A stretch of DNA of 64,000 bases from Nitrospiraceae bacterium (GCA_919902505.1 CAKKRE010000022.1:1-64000); one strand, 5' to 3'; positions 1 through 9,011 are shown, numbered from the stretch's first letter. The notes: generated by a model not told the origin, from the letters alone. Translations and numbers: made by a program.

Positions 1-488
1 TACAGGCCCACCACGTCCTCCAGTTTGTCCTGGAAGTGCGGATCCCGGCTGAGCTTAACGGTCCGCACGCGGTGGGGCTGCAGGCCATGGGCGGTCCAGA
101 CCCGCTGCACGAGCGCCGCATTCGTGTGCAGGTGCCGGGCCAAGGTACGGGTGGACCAGTGTGTGGCCGCCGGCGGGGGGACCTGCGTCGTGGTCTTCAG
201 AATGCGAGCGATGAGCGCTGGGCGAGGCTTGGGGGGCCGTCCGCCGCGGGGCGCATCCTGGGCGAGCCCGAGGAGGCGGTGGGTGACGACGCGGGGCCGC
301 CAGAGGCCCACCGTTTGCCGACTCGTGTGCAAGGCCGCGGCAATGTGCGTGTTGGTGTGGCCCTCGACCGCCAACAAGGCGATCTTGGCGCGGAGCACCA
401 GCCGCGCAGGCGTCCGTCGTCCGCGAGCCCACTGCGCCAATTGCTGACGTTCAGGAGCCGTTAGCTGAAGAGATGGGGCGATACGCAT
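1..488 (-). CDS. IS630-family transposase, N-terminal part (runs off left edge)
   Basis: The ORF track misses this gene because the frame stays open to the window edge. Reading the minus strand from the ATG at 488 gives MRIAPSLQLTAPERQQLAQW, an N-terminal helix-turn-helix region (residues about 30-80, with HTNTHIAAALHTSRQTVGLW), and the frame ends in RDPHFQDKLEDVVGLY at the edge. This arrangement is typical of IS630-family transposases, where a similar segment leads into the DDE catalytic domain. About 162 residues are visible. The catalytic domain lies outside the window, so completeness cannot be judged. The track ORFs at 25-464 are shadows in other frames. Confidence 0.75.
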   Translation of the reverse strand, partial: MRIAPSLQLTAPERQQLAQWARGRRTPARLVLRAKIALLAVEGHTNTHIAAALHTSRQTVGLWRPRVVTHRLLGLAQDAPRGGRPPKPRPALIARILKTTTQVPPPAATHWSTRTLARHLHTNAALVQRVWTAHGLQPHRVRTVKLSRDPHFQDKLEDVVGL

Positions 489-560
489 GGGCAGGTCCTC
501 CACTGGCGGAGGACTATACTCGCACGACAGAATAAGTAAAGCTATTTATGCAGCGCTACA

Positions 561-581
561 CTAGGAGCCTGTCCGACATTG
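561..581 (+). repeat. Left terminal inverted repeat of the IS1182-like element
   Basis: The repeat is GAGCCTGTCCGACATTG preceded by CTAG. It matches the right end (1524-1544, inverted) with a single mismatch. Confidence 0.8.
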
Positions 582-658
582 GATGGAAGAGAGTCGTGTT
601 CTGCACCGCTAAGTCCGTTCGCGTTCGGCTGTGCCTCGAATGGCACGGAGCTCTCCCG

Positions 659-1512
659 CTATCGCTGTCCTCTCCGGTTCACCGTTCGGCCGCCTCTCAG
701 CGCCCGCAGCCCTTCGCCGGGGCGTCGCCGCCGATGCCGCAGGGCTCTCCAGAGCTTCAGAACATTATTGTGGGTGGTACAGATGAGCGCCCACTCCCCG
801 CGCACGTTCCGCAGGCCGCGCAGCAAGAACTGCCGATAGCCGCGGCCCTGCTTGATCTGTCCGAACACCGGCTCCACAATCGCCTTGCGCTGAGCGTACC
901 GCCGCCGCCCGCGCTTCGTTCGCCACGTGCGCCGCAGACAGTCCCGCCGGCGGCCGGTCCCGCGGCGCGGCCGCCACGACCTGGCCGTGGAGTTGCCGAT
1001 CGGGTGGGATGAGCGGCTCACACCCCAGGGCGGCAAGGGCCTCGACGGTCGCCTCGCTGAAATAGCCTGCGTCCAAGCTCGCGATCCGTGGGACCTGTTC
1101 CGTATTGACTAACACCTGCGTCAGGAGCGGCTGGGCTTGCTGCTTGTCATTGGGGTCATCGGTGACCTCGGCCGCAACAATGATCTGGGCGGTGGCATCC
1201 ACGGCGGCCTGACCGTTGTATCCCTGCACGAAGCTCCCCTTCGCGCTGGGGGCCGGCATGATCCGGCTCTCCGGATCGGTGAAGTTCCGTTGGGCTTCGG
1301 GTGGGGCACCGAGCTGGGGGGCTGCGGCGGCCGACCCCGGCGAGGCCGCTCCGTCTCATGGGCCTCGCGGGCGGCCTGCTGCCCCGCCGCCTCCGCCTGG
1401 GCCTCTTGCTCCAAGACGGTCTTGGCCGCCCGAATCGTCTGGAGCCGCTGCGCGCGGCGCGCCAGCTCGGCCGGCAGCTCATCACCGCGCCGATCGACCC
1501 CATACGTAGCGT
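659..1512 (-). pseudogene. IS1182-family transposase remnant (frameshifted, N-terminus deleted)
   Basis: Three minus-strand frames join into one transposase-like sequence. The first piece runs DATYGVDRRGDELPAELARR to PSSVPHPKPNG. A one-base loss near 1285 then shifts into NFTDPESRIMPAPSAKGSF and DAGYFSEATVEALAALGCEP. Another shift between about 960 and 1000 leads to AIVEPVFGQIKQGRGYRQF and the C-terminus. These are recognisable IS1182 transposase blocks, including the late E-x-x-FGQIK region. The first piece begins almost directly at the right inverted repeat, so the N-terminal domain is absent. The remnant cannot encode a working enzyme. Confidence 0.8.
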
Positions 1513-1523
1513 CATTTGATAGG

Positions 1524-1544
1524 CAATGTCGGACAGGCTGCTAG
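1524..1544 (-). repeat. Right terminal inverted repeat of the IS1182-like element
   Basis: The sequence caatgtcggacaggctgctag is the inverted partner of 561-581 and carries the second CTAG flank. Confidence 0.8.
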
Positions 1545-1732
1545 CCGGACTTTATACCGATCTCCCCCTCGCCAGGACCGAGGCGATTCAAGCCGATAGC
1601 AGACAATAGTTCAGTAAGCTACAGCCGTTCTGTGGGGCTGTCTGCGCGCGCGTGTCATTCCAGGCAAGAGACTGGAACCATAGGTAGGTGACACCTCGGA
1701 GGGGCTGGGCAGGGAATGAATCGGCAATTTCC

Positions 1733-3064
1733 TTATGAGCCTCGGTAGGTGGCTGGGTAGTATGGTCTAAGCGGGATTCCGGTCGGGCAGGCCTGCGTCT
1801 GTGCCCCACGGCGTTTCGCCAAGCAGAGCAGTCCCCACAAGCATAAGGCGCCAAAAACATAATGGGAAAGAAAGAGTTTTCCCAGGGTGCTGCCGGACGA
1901 TGGATTGAGAAACAGCACAGGCAGGGAAGTCGACAGCATGCACGCTACCATGCCGAGGGACCAGGTCCCGGACTGTTGAACAGGAAGTCGTCCGCCTATG
2001 TAGAGGGAGAACGGGATCAACAGAAACAGATAGTAGTGGGTCCATGAAATCGGACTGATGATGAGGGCAAGACACAACACAACGGAGAACTCCAAATAGA
2101 GCATGTCTTTTGAGCCGCCCCTCGAAGCTCCTGCACCCAGCATAATTCCAGACATTGTGAGTAACCCAGCGACCATCCCGGTTCGCACCAATCTCAAGGT
2201 CTCGTCCACAGCAATCGGCGTCCAGTCATAGAGTAGAGCATCGGCCTGCAACCGGAGCAAGAATCCATCGATCGACTGAACATTGAACGCCGCCAACGAC
2301 TTGCTGGAAAACGGGAGAACGGACTCTCGATACCACGTGACATGGCTCTCCCATCCAGCCCATAAGAAGGACGTTCCCACAAGGGCGAACAACGCAATCC
2401 CCAGCCCGGCGACGACTCGCCAGCGTCCCTTCAGTAGAAAATAGACGCCCAGAAGCCCCAACGGTAATTTTATGAGTGCGGCGCAAGCCACCAGCACACC
2501 GGCCCATACGTCTTCGTCCCGCTCAATGCACACGAGTGCCAGCACGAGGAGGAGTAGGACCACGTGTGTGAGATTGCCTTCACGAAAACTATAGAAAAGC
2601 GGGCCATTGGTCACGAACAACGCGGCAATTGCCCATCGTCTCCAGCCTGTGGCTGCCGTGAGCACCATGAGGTAATACAGGCTTGCTGCAATACAACCCA
2701 GAGAGAGCAGCGCGAACGCCATCTGCGCCCGCTCCAGACCGAGGCGCGAAAGAGGGGCGAATAGGAAGGCAATGACGGGGATATTTACAAATCCGCACAC
2801 AGCCGATTCATCGCAACCGGCGACGCGGTCATACAGCCGCGGCACATCCTGGACAATGGCCTGTCCTGCTGGGTAATAGGCCTGAGAATAATCGCTGAAC
2901 AACTCCGGCGGGTCGGACACTCGCCACATAAAAATCATGAACCCGAACAAGACCATGACGTAGAGGGACGACAAGGTTGCCGATCGTAGACGCCCCTGCG
3001 CTTGCAGCGCGAGACAACTGCCCACGATGCCCACGCCGCACAAAAACGCCATGTAGGTCGACAT
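1733..3064 (-). CDS. GT87-type (DUF2029) integral membrane glycosyltransferase
   Basis: This is a strongly hydrophobic protein of about 443 residues with roughly ten membrane segments. It fits the GT-C fold family that transfers mannose or other sugars from polyprenyl phosphate on the outer face of the membrane. Early in the sequence it carries FSDYSQAYYPAGQAI followed by RLYDRV, the acidic loop arrangement seen in GT87 proteins. Further on it has ALIKLPLGLLGVYFLLKGRWR, closely paralleling the next gene (LVKPHYGLLLGLLLLWKGRWK). The tracked start at 3199 would overlap the upstream gene by 120 bases. I prefer ATG 3064, 13 bases after that gene's stop. The two genes look like a tandem pair. Acceptor and donor are unknown. 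Confidence 0.7.
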   Translation of the reverse strand: MSTYMAFLCGVGIVGSCLALQAQGRLRSATLSSLYVMVLFGFMIFMWRVSDPPELFSDYSQAYYPAGQAIVQDVPRLYDRVAGCDESAVCGFVNIPVIAFLFAPLSRLGLERAQMAFALLSLGCIAASLYYLMVLTAATGWRRWAIAALFVTNGPLFYSFREGNLTHVVLLLLVLALVCIERDEDVWAGVLVACAALIKLPLGLLGVYFLLKGRWRVVAGLGIALFALVGTSFLWAGWESHVTWYRESVLPFSSKSLAAFNVQSIDGFLLRLQADALLYDWTPIAVDETLRLVRTGMVAGLLTMSGIMLGAGASRGGSKDMLYLEFSVVLCLALIISPISWTHYYLFLLIPFSLYIGGRLPVQQSGTWSLGMVACMLSTSLPVLFLNPSSGSTLGKLFLSHYVFGALCLWGLLCLAKRRGAQTQACPTGIPLRPYYPATYRGS

Positions 3065-3077
3065 GATTTCTGTTTCG

Positions 3078-4517
3078 TTATCCGTTTGCGGCTGGACGCT
3101 CACGTTGAGGCGTCGTCTCGCTGTGGTGTGCTGAGCCGTGTCGCGAGGGCACGGCGTGCACGGCGCAAAGATTCGTTTGTGCAGGTTCTGCCGGTACATC
3201 TTCAGCGTGTGTCGATTGAATCAGATCAATGAACGTATGCGCGCAGAGCGCAATGACCGTGGCCTTCAGAATCTGTGAGGCCAGCTCCAAATGAAGATTG
3301 AGATCCCAATCAGACAGGGGTTCCGGATGCCCGTGCGTAAAGATGATGGTTGGGAGGATCGCCCCGGCACAAGCGATGCCTTGTCCCATACGGCTTGCCT
3401 GCTCCGACAAGACAACGGCCGCCAGCGGCATCACGAGGATGGCAGCTCCATAAGGATGGCTATGGTAGAGAATTATGATGGTCGCCAAGAGCGTCAGCAG
3501 CATCTTGGCCGGAAAGTCCTCGGCCGACGGATTCCAGGGGCCTCGCCAGACCCAGCCGACGCAAAGCGCTGTGGCGATGCCAAGACAAACCGTCAGAATG
3601 ATGCCGCTCCGCCAATAGATCGATGGGTACCAGTCCAAGACGATCGACCGCCAATTCAACATCACGATCGGCGAATCGCCACGGAATTGCACCATGTCAC
3701 TGAAGGCCTGAGGGTAAGCCAGGAGGGTCTGCATACCCCCGACCCAGAGTGAGCCGAACAGAAGGACCGAACCGGTCAGCGCGACACCCAGCACCGCCTT
3801 CCATCGGCCCTTCCATAGTAAGAGCAATCCGAGCAGGAGGCCGTAATGGGGTTTTACCAGGAGGCATCCAAGCCAGACTCCCGCGCGAAAATCATGGTCG
3901 GCACGAAGGGCCAGATAACACTCCGTCACCACCCACGCGAGAAGAATCTGGATTTGACCCACGTGCAGATTGAGCACGACCGGATACGACCCCAGGAACA
4001 GCAGCATGACGGTGGGTTTATCGGACCCCGGGCAATGCAATGCGACACGCCAACCGATCCACAATGCGAGAAGCGTGTTGGCGCAAGCCCACACAAACAC
4101 ACTCGTCGAAGGGGCTATCCATGTAAGCGGCTGCATGGCCCATGCAAAGATGGGGGGATAGGGCACGTGTGAGGCCCAGTTCCCAGGGGCTGCAGGATCG
4201 TAGTGGGGATCGTGGGCGTATAGGTCTAAGAGGTGTCGATACGCAAGGTTAGTCACGGACTTGTCGTAAATCTTGCTGGGGTCGTCGCCTCCCATCACTG
4301 TCGCCTGAGCGAGGTACAGGCCATAGTCCATCCCGATGCTGATAAACAGTCCGGTTGCTTCATAGACGCGCCACATAAACAAGATCGTGCCGATCACCAA
4401 GGCGAGGGCTAACCCGCGCCCGATCCACAGGCGAACAGTCGTCGAGTTGGGAGGGGCTGACGGCAGCAAGAACCGCGCTCTCTCCTGGCCCGCTTCGATG
4501 GGCAAACTCTCTTGCAT
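3078..4517 (-). CDS. GT87-type (DUF2029) integral membrane glycosyltransferase
   Basis: The protein has about 479 residues from the preferred ATG at 4517 (MQESLPIEAG). A cytoplasmic N-terminus of about 35 residues is followed by TILFMWRVYEATGLFISIGMD and many membrane helices. The early FISIGMDYGLYLAQATVMGG segment followed by SKIYD resembles the acidic loop of polyprenyl-phosphate-dependent mannosyltransferases (GT87). KPHYGLLLGLLLLWKGRWK is shared in style with the downstream paralogue. The tracked extension to 4805 overlaps the sortase gene and reads like non-coding sequence, so it is rejected. The start is uncertain because the purine-rich stretch sits directly against the ATG. A role in surface glycan or lipid-linked sugar transfer is inference. 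Confidence 0.7.
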   Translation of the reverse strand: MQESLPIEAGQERARFLLPSAPPNSTTVRLWIGRGLALALVIGTILFMWRVYEATGLFISIGMDYGLYLAQATVMGGDDPSKIYDKSVTNLAYRHLLDLYAHDPHYDPAAPGNWASHVPYPPIFAWAMQPLTWIAPSTSVFVWACANTLLALWIGWRVALHCPGSDKPTVMLLFLGSYPVVLNLHVGQIQILLAWVVTECYLALRADHDFRAGVWLGCLLVKPHYGLLLGLLLLWKGRWKAVLGVALTGSVLLFGSLWVGGMQTLLAYPQAFSDMVQFRGDSPIVMLNWRSIVLDWYPSIYWRSGIILTVCLGIATALCVGWVWRGPWNPSAEDFPAKMLLTLLATIIILYHSHPYGAAILVMPLAAVVLSEQASRMGQGIACAGAILPTIIFTHGHPEPLSDWDLNLHLELASQILKATVIALCAHTFIDLIQSTHAEDVPAEPAQTNLCAVHAVPSRHGSAHHSETTPQRERPAANG

Positions 4518-4584
4518 CTCTTCTACGTCCCTGTTGTAGTTCGAAGGATTTATTTTCCGTGCAGATCCAACGGTACCCTTAAGT

Positions 4585-5424
4585 CTAGCATTGGATAGAG
4601 TGCCGTCCAGTGAGACCCATGTGGACACCCTCGATCCGTATTCGCGTGTTCCGGCCGTATTCCGAGGGAATCCAGGATCGGGATAGGGACAGGCTGTATT
4701 GCCGTCTTCCCAGGGAGCCTCTCTCTTCTCGCATGCCAGTGGGACAGAACGGGTACGAGTGCTCACAAGTTGCCAATTGAGAGATCGGACGATTGGGCTG
4801 CGCACTAAAGCGGGGAGACTTTCGAGGCATGGATCCCTTGGTTATCCGTTCGGCCCGCACCACGTAGCGCAGCGGCCCACCGGCTTGGATGGCATCGAAG
4901 GGAAAGCAGGTCACCAGCACCAGATCCTCTGTGTCTTGCCCTGTCGGAATGAGCTCCCGCCGTGAATCCATGACCCGCTGTTCGATCACTCGATAGTGGA
5001 GGGTGGTTCCGTCGCGTCCCGTCAGGGCGAGGTGATCGCCCAATTTCACATCTTTCAAGAAACGAAAATGCGTGTCCCGGTGACCGGTCAGCATCACCGT
5101 GCCTTCCTGCCCGGGCAGGGCGCTGGACGTGACATGGCCAGGACCGAATGCCAGGGTCCGGCCGTAGGCGCCGGCGAGGACGATCAGGTCTACCGACGGG
5201 TGCTGCATGCGAAGCCGCGCAACCGGCCAGGTATCGGCCCAGGGCCAGGGTTTCGGCATCGCCTCTCCCGCCAGGGCGCGGCACCAGGCCCGCTGCAGGA
5301 GGAACTGCGCGAGCCTGGCCTTTGCATACATCCACGATCCTTCCCCGACCTGCCAGCAGCCGATAGCGAGAAGTCCCGCCATCAGCATTGTCAGCAGGCG
5401 GGAGCCCGGTCTGGTTCGACTCAT
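4585..5424 (-). CDS. Class GN sortase (transpeptidase) with an unusual C-terminal tail
   Basis: Class GN sortases occur in Gram-negative bacteria next to a single VIT/vWA target protein. Here a membrane anchor (residues about 10-30) precedes the sortase domain. The catalytic His is in TGHRDTHF (about residue 115), the catalytic Cys in VTCFPFDAI (about 172) and the Arg in GGPLRYVVRAER (about 186). The start ATG at 5424 overlaps the stop of the target gene (ATGA), so the two are translationally coupled. After the arginine motif a normal family member would end. This frame continues for about 85 further residues of Arg/Ser-rich sequence without recognisable domains, probably because the ancestral stop was lost. 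Confidence 0.85.
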   Translation of the reverse strand: MSRTRPGSRLLTMLMAGLLAIGCWQVGEGSWMYAKARLAQFLLQRAWCRALAGEAMPKPWPWADTWPVARLRMQHPSVDLIVLAGAYGRTLAFGPGHVTSSALPGQEGTVMLTGHRDTHFRFLKDVKLGDHLALTGRDGTTLHYRVIEQRVMDSRRELIPTGQDTEDLVLVTCFPFDAIQAGGPLRYVVRAERITKGSMPRKSPRFSAQPNRPISQLATCEHSYPFCPTGMREERGSLGRRQYSLSLSRSWIPSEYGRNTRIRIEGVHMGLTGRHSIQC

Positions 5425-7559
5425 GCGACCGCTCGGCGGAATTGCCACAGCAAGCAGGCCAACAGGAGCGCTGCTGTCCCGAGTAGAATCTGCAGTTGTA
5501 CGCCGCTCGCAGTCCTCGGGAGGCTTGCGAGGGCGGTGAGGTTCTGCGCACGCGCCAGGGTAGTCGTCTGGTCGCGGTCAGCCTCCAGGGAGTCCGTCGG
5601 TCTGGACGGGGTCATATCGACAGCGACCAGACTGGTGTATTGGCTGACCAGGTGGTGGGTAAGGGCGACGTCCAGCACGGCCTTTCGGATCGCCTCTTGA
5701 GCGCCGCCCTTGTAAGCTTCATCCATGAGCGCCGAGATCTTTTGTCGGGCCCAGTAGATCGAGAGCCCTCCATGAGCGGTGGCATCGTTGAACGAGACCG
5801 GGAGCGACCAGGGGGTGGTTCCTACTTGTCCATGCAGGACGGCCTGAGGAGGCAGCGAATCGGCTTTCAGTGCGAGCAGGATGGGTTCGCCTTCGTAGAG
5901 GTCGGTGATGGTTGCCGGGAACTGTTCGAGCCCCGACCATCCGGCTGCATCGATGGTGATGTTATTGAGCACCGGATGCTCAAGTTTTCTGAACAGGCCA
6001 TCCAGCTTGTCCTTCACCTCGTTCACGTTGCCGATGTAGGTGAAGGTGCCGCGGCCTGATTCAGCGGCCTTCCGCATCAAATGACTGTTGGGCGTGGAGC
6101 CGATCCCGATGGTGAAGAGGCGTCTGCTGCCCACGCGCTGATGCAGCAGTTCGAACAGTTCCTCTTCATTGCCGACCTGTCCGTCGGTGATGAGAATGAT
6201 CTGCTGGAGCCGCGCGCTGTCCTGCGGGCTCTTGAGGGCCTGTCTCAAGGCCGGAAGTATTTCCGTTCCCCCATCGGCGGTGACGTGTTCGGTGTACCGG
6301 ATGGCTTGTTGCATCGATTTGATCGTCACGGGTTGCGGTATGGGGAACAGCGACCTGACCGTATGATTGAATTGAATGATGTTGAAACGATCCTGTGTGC
6401 TCAGCCGTGAGAGGGCGGCCGCTAATGACCCCTTGGCCTGTTCGATCGACGTGCCGGCCATGGACCCCGATCGGTCGATGATGAAGGTGATGTCCCGCGG
6501 AACCCGCGCCGCCTTCTCATTGTGCTGTGTCGGAGGAACGAGCATCAGCATGGCATAGCTTGCGCCGTCTTTCTGTTCGGTAAAGACGGTGGCCATCGGC
6601 TCGGTGCGTGGCGCCGGATGCCAGATGAGCTGAAAATCCCGATCGGCCGGTACTGCATCTTCCCGGAGACTGATCTGGTATCCACCGTCCTGATCCTGAA
6701 GGCTGATGATCGGGTGAAACGGCGACTCCACCTTGGCAAGAGGAAAGCCCGGGTTGAGTGTGAGCGACAGGCTCAAGGGGTTGATCGCGCCGTCCTCGGG
6801 TTCGTGTATGGGCGGCGTAACCCGTGAGGCATCGGGGACACGATCAGTGTCCGGACTGGTGCCCGCGCCCTGTGGACCCTGTCCTTCGACGATCACCGGC
6901 ACGCCGGGGATGTACCGCGGCCCGACGGCCATGGGGAAGCGGAGTTGAAACTGCTCATTCTCGTAGCGAACCGTGTCCTGATATTCGAGTTCGATCGTCA
7001 CATGTTCACCGGGCCCGATGTTTGCCACTGAAGTGGTAAAGAGATTCGGGCGTTCCTGTTCGACCAGGCTGGTCCGTTTCCCTTCCCGCTTGGCCTGGTC
7101 GTAGACTTGTTTCGCTTCCGTCCGTTCCTTGATCTGGCCCTCGATGATGCGCTCACCGATTCGCATGCGGAGATGATCCACCGCAGCCGTCTCGGGCAGC
7201 GGGAACACGTAGACGCCTTCCAGCCAGTCGCCTTTCTTCCTGCTCGGATTGGTGAACTCCTGCCGGACCGTTGCGCGAGCAATCGTCCCGGTGATCGCGA
7301 TCTGCACGTCAGTCTTGAGAATGGGTGCCGGTGTATAGCGTCCGGCTTGGTCGGTCCTGAACATCAACGTGCCTTCCGTCACCTCGTTGATGCCCATGGT
7401 GGAAACGATGCCGGTATTGAGGGATTCGCCCGGTTCGGCGCAGGAGGTGGCTGGAAGGGGAGCGCCAAGTCCCAATGACAGAAAGAACGCACAGAGCGTG
7501 AGGCGGGCTGCAGAGGTTTTCGCGCGCTGTCGCATAAGCCAGAAGCGGTCATTCAACAT
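5421..7559 (-). CDS. VIT/vWA-domain sortase target protein with LPRTASG sorting signal
   Basis: This is a 712-residue exported protein. A signal peptide (about residues 15-40, ending near ATSCAEP) is followed by a VIT domain (about 50-190, with VYVFPLPETAAVDHLRMRIG). A von Willebrand A domain begins near residue 355 with the MIDAS motif DRSGSMAGTS. The C-terminus (about 680-712) is a textbook sorting signal: LPRTASG, a hydrophobic stretch, then RR. It corresponds to the family described as marine proteobacterial sortase targets, always encoded beside a class GN sortase, as here. After cleavage at LPxTxxG the protein would be attached to an unknown acceptor at the cell envelope. The vWA domain suggests metal-dependent adhesion. 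Confidence 0.88.
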   Translation of the reverse strand: MLNDRFWLMRQRAKTSAARLTLCAFFLSLGLGAPLPATSCAEPGESLNTGIVSTMGINEVTEGTLMFRTDQAGRYTPAPILKTDVQIAITGTIARATVRQEFTNPSRKKGDWLEGVYVFPLPETAAVDHLRMRIGERIIEGQIKERTEAKQVYDQAKREGKRTSLVEQERPNLFTTSVANIGPGEHVTIELEYQDTVRYENEQFQLRFPMAVGPRYIPGVPVIVEGQGPQGAGTSPDTDRVPDASRVTPPIHEPEDGAINPLSLSLTLNPGFPLAKVESPFHPIISLQDQDGGYQISLREDAVPADRDFQLIWHPAPRTEPMATVFTEQKDGASYAMLMLVPPTQHNEKAARVPRDITFIIDRSGSMAGTSIEQAKGSLAAALSRLSTQDRFNIIQFNHTVRSLFPIPQPVTIKSMQQAIRYTEHVTADGGTEILPALRQALKSPQDSARLQQIILITDGQVGNEEELFELLHQRVGSRRLFTIGIGSTPNSHLMRKAAESGRGTFTYIGNVNEVKDKLDGLFRKLEHPVLNNITIDAAGWSGLEQFPATITDLYEGEPILLALKADSLPPQAVLHGQVGTTPWSLPVSFNDATAHGGLSIYWARQKISALMDEAYKGGAQEAIRKAVLDVALTHHLVSQYTSLVAVDMTPSRPTDSLEADRDQTTTLARAQNLTALASLPRTASGVQLQILLGTAALLLACLLWQFRRAVA

Positions 7560-7653
7560 GGGAGCCTCGTTTCATGAGATTCGTGGATGATGTGCGACGG
7601 GCGTCCCCGGGAAGGGCGGGCTGTCGTACCCGGGGACGGTATCCGGCAGTCGG

Positions 7654-8466
7654 TTAGTTGCCGTCAGTCGGTTCAGTCGCGCGTTCTGCCGGTTCGGAGG
7701 GCGTGAGTGGAAGGCCTTCGCTATTCGCTCCGCTCTCCCCGGTTTCAATTGAGGGATCGACACTGTTGGAGAACGGATCGGTCACTGGTTCAACGGCGAT
7801 CATAGGCACGACCATGTGTTCCTGGCCGATCTTGCGCATCTCCACGTGAACCCGTCGGTTCATCCGGCGGCAGACGTCGCTGTGGTCGATGCACAGGGCG
7901 CCCTCTTCACCCAGGCTCACGGTGCGGATCGACGACTCCGGCACACCCAGTACGATCAAGTGTTGTTTGACCGTCTCGGCGCGCTTCAGGCCCAGGATCT
8001 TATTGAAGCTTCTCGACCCCTGTTGATCGGTGTAGCCTTGGAGGAGGATCCCCCAGTCCCGCTCGCTCTTGAGGAATTCCGCGTGGCGCTGCAAGGTGGC
8101 CTTGCCGTCATCGGTCAATCCCTTGCGGCCGATTTCAAAGTGAATATCGTCGTGCAGGATGTCGGTACTTCGGGTCGCCAACGGGGTTCCGTCCACATAC
8201 GTCGTGGGAATCGAGGCTGGAACCGGCGCGTGTTCGGTCGGATCTTTCAGGACTTGCGCCACCTGGGTATTATTCAGGGCTTCTGCCGAGGGGTTGCTAT
8301 GGGCTGCCTCGTCGGCCTGGGAGTAGTACCAGAATGCGGACACGACGACGGCGAGGAAGAACACCAGGCCGCTCATGATATAGACATCCTTCATCTCCCG
8401 GTCCGGTCCGATGATGGTGGGAGTGACTGGTCCTGCGGTAATGCTGGCTGTGGGTGCTTTTTGCAT
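7654..8466 (-). CDS. OmpA-domain membrane-anchored protein
   Basis: This protein has about 270 residues. The start ATG 8466 is supported by AAGGAG placed upstream, while the longer tracked ORF reads through untranslated sequence. One N-terminal transmembrane helix (VYIMSGLVFFLAVVVSAFWYY, about residues 27-47) precedes an OmpA/MotB-like peptidoglycan-binding domain. That domain carries GYTDQQGSRSFNKILGLKRA and CRRMNRRVHVEM, followed by a Glu/Ser/Pro-rich tail. Within the domain, CIDHSDVCRR has a cysteine pair that could form the disulphide seen in some OmpA C-domains. It is encoded upstream of the sortase target on the same strand, so it may belong to the same cell-surface unit. Confidence 0.8.
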   Translation of the reverse strand: MQKAPTASITAGPVTPTIIGPDREMKDVYIMSGLVFFLAVVVSAFWYYSQADEAAHSNPSAEALNNTQVAQVLKDPTEHAPVPASIPTTYVDGTPLATRSTDILHDDIHFEIGRKGLTDDGKATLQRHAEFLKSERDWGILLQGYTDQQGSRSFNKILGLKRAETVKQHLIVLGVPESSIRTVSLGEEGALCIDHSDVCRRMNRRVHVEMRKIGQEHMVVPMIAVEPVTDPFSNSVDPSIETGESGANSEGLPLTPSEPAERATEPTDGN

Positions 8467-9011
8467 GATCGCCTGCTCCTTGTGTTGTGGGCCGGGATGA
8501 TCCCGGTCCCCGGGTTGCTGATTGATGAATAGGCTGCCTGTTCCCGCGGGCCCGGCTCGTCGATGCTCACCTCCTTCCTGCCGGGCTGCCCGCCGTTGGC
8601 CGGTGCATAGAGCAAGGCGGAGGCCAGGCGAAACAACGGGCCTGACGATCAAAAATCGATGGACGAACAAGGACTTCGCGAAATTGTGTTGATGCGAGGA
8701 CTCAGCAGCTCATGCGGGGATCAGCGGGGGGTGCGGGGATGGCCCCGCATCAGGAAGTCTGGTAGATGAGGCGGAACGGGCAGACAGCCTATTACGAGCA
8801 GGTCGCGCAACGCGCGATCCCGGAAGAACCTCGTGGGACGCGCGCAGTTGGCGACCACGCGAGCGGCCTCCTATGAGGGAGCTGGTCTTTGCCTGAGTGA
8901 AGAGCATGTTGCGCGTGGAACGAGCATCCTCCCAATCCTGAATAGAGAGGCCAACCGGGTAGGTTGTTACCTTCCTCCATGATATGAGGCTGGACGCCGA
9001 TACCTGGTGAG
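8467..9011. other. Gene-poor stretch with a GC-rich hairpin
   Basis: I see no convincing coding sequence in these about 545 bases. The tracked ORFs at 8710-9018 and 8792-8980 look like random Arg/Ser-rich translations. The main structure is the imperfect hairpin at 8801-8856. Confidence 0.5.
8801..8856. repeat. Imperfect inverted repeat (hairpin) with TCGCGCAACGCGCG core
   Basis: The left arm ggtcgcgcaacgcgcg pairs imperfectly with the right arm cgcgcgcagttggcgacc across a loop of about 24 bases. The core resembles the GCTCGCGCAACGCGCG string at about 9918-9934. This suggests a dispersed intergenic repeat family in this genome. Confidence 0.5.

Larger units (their letters stand above)
561..1544. 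mobile_element. IS1182-like element, internally deleted, with inverted ends and CTAG flanks
   Basis: The two ends match as inverted repeats. Positions 561-581 read ctaggagcctgtccgacatt(g), and the reverse complement of 1524-1544 is identical at 20 of 21 bases. The outer CTAG is itself palindromic and could be a 4-bp target duplication, giving an element of about 976 bp (565-1540). The interior carries a transposase remnant on the minus strand with the amino-terminal half missing and at least two frameshifts. Full IS1182 elements are usually longer (about 1.6 kb or more), so this copy has lost an internal segment and is not autonomous. Confidence 0.75.

Noticed and set aside
25-464. Two plus-strand ORFs at the left edge
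   Set aside because: They lie opposite the open transposase frame on the minus strand and read as Arg/Gly-rich shadows.
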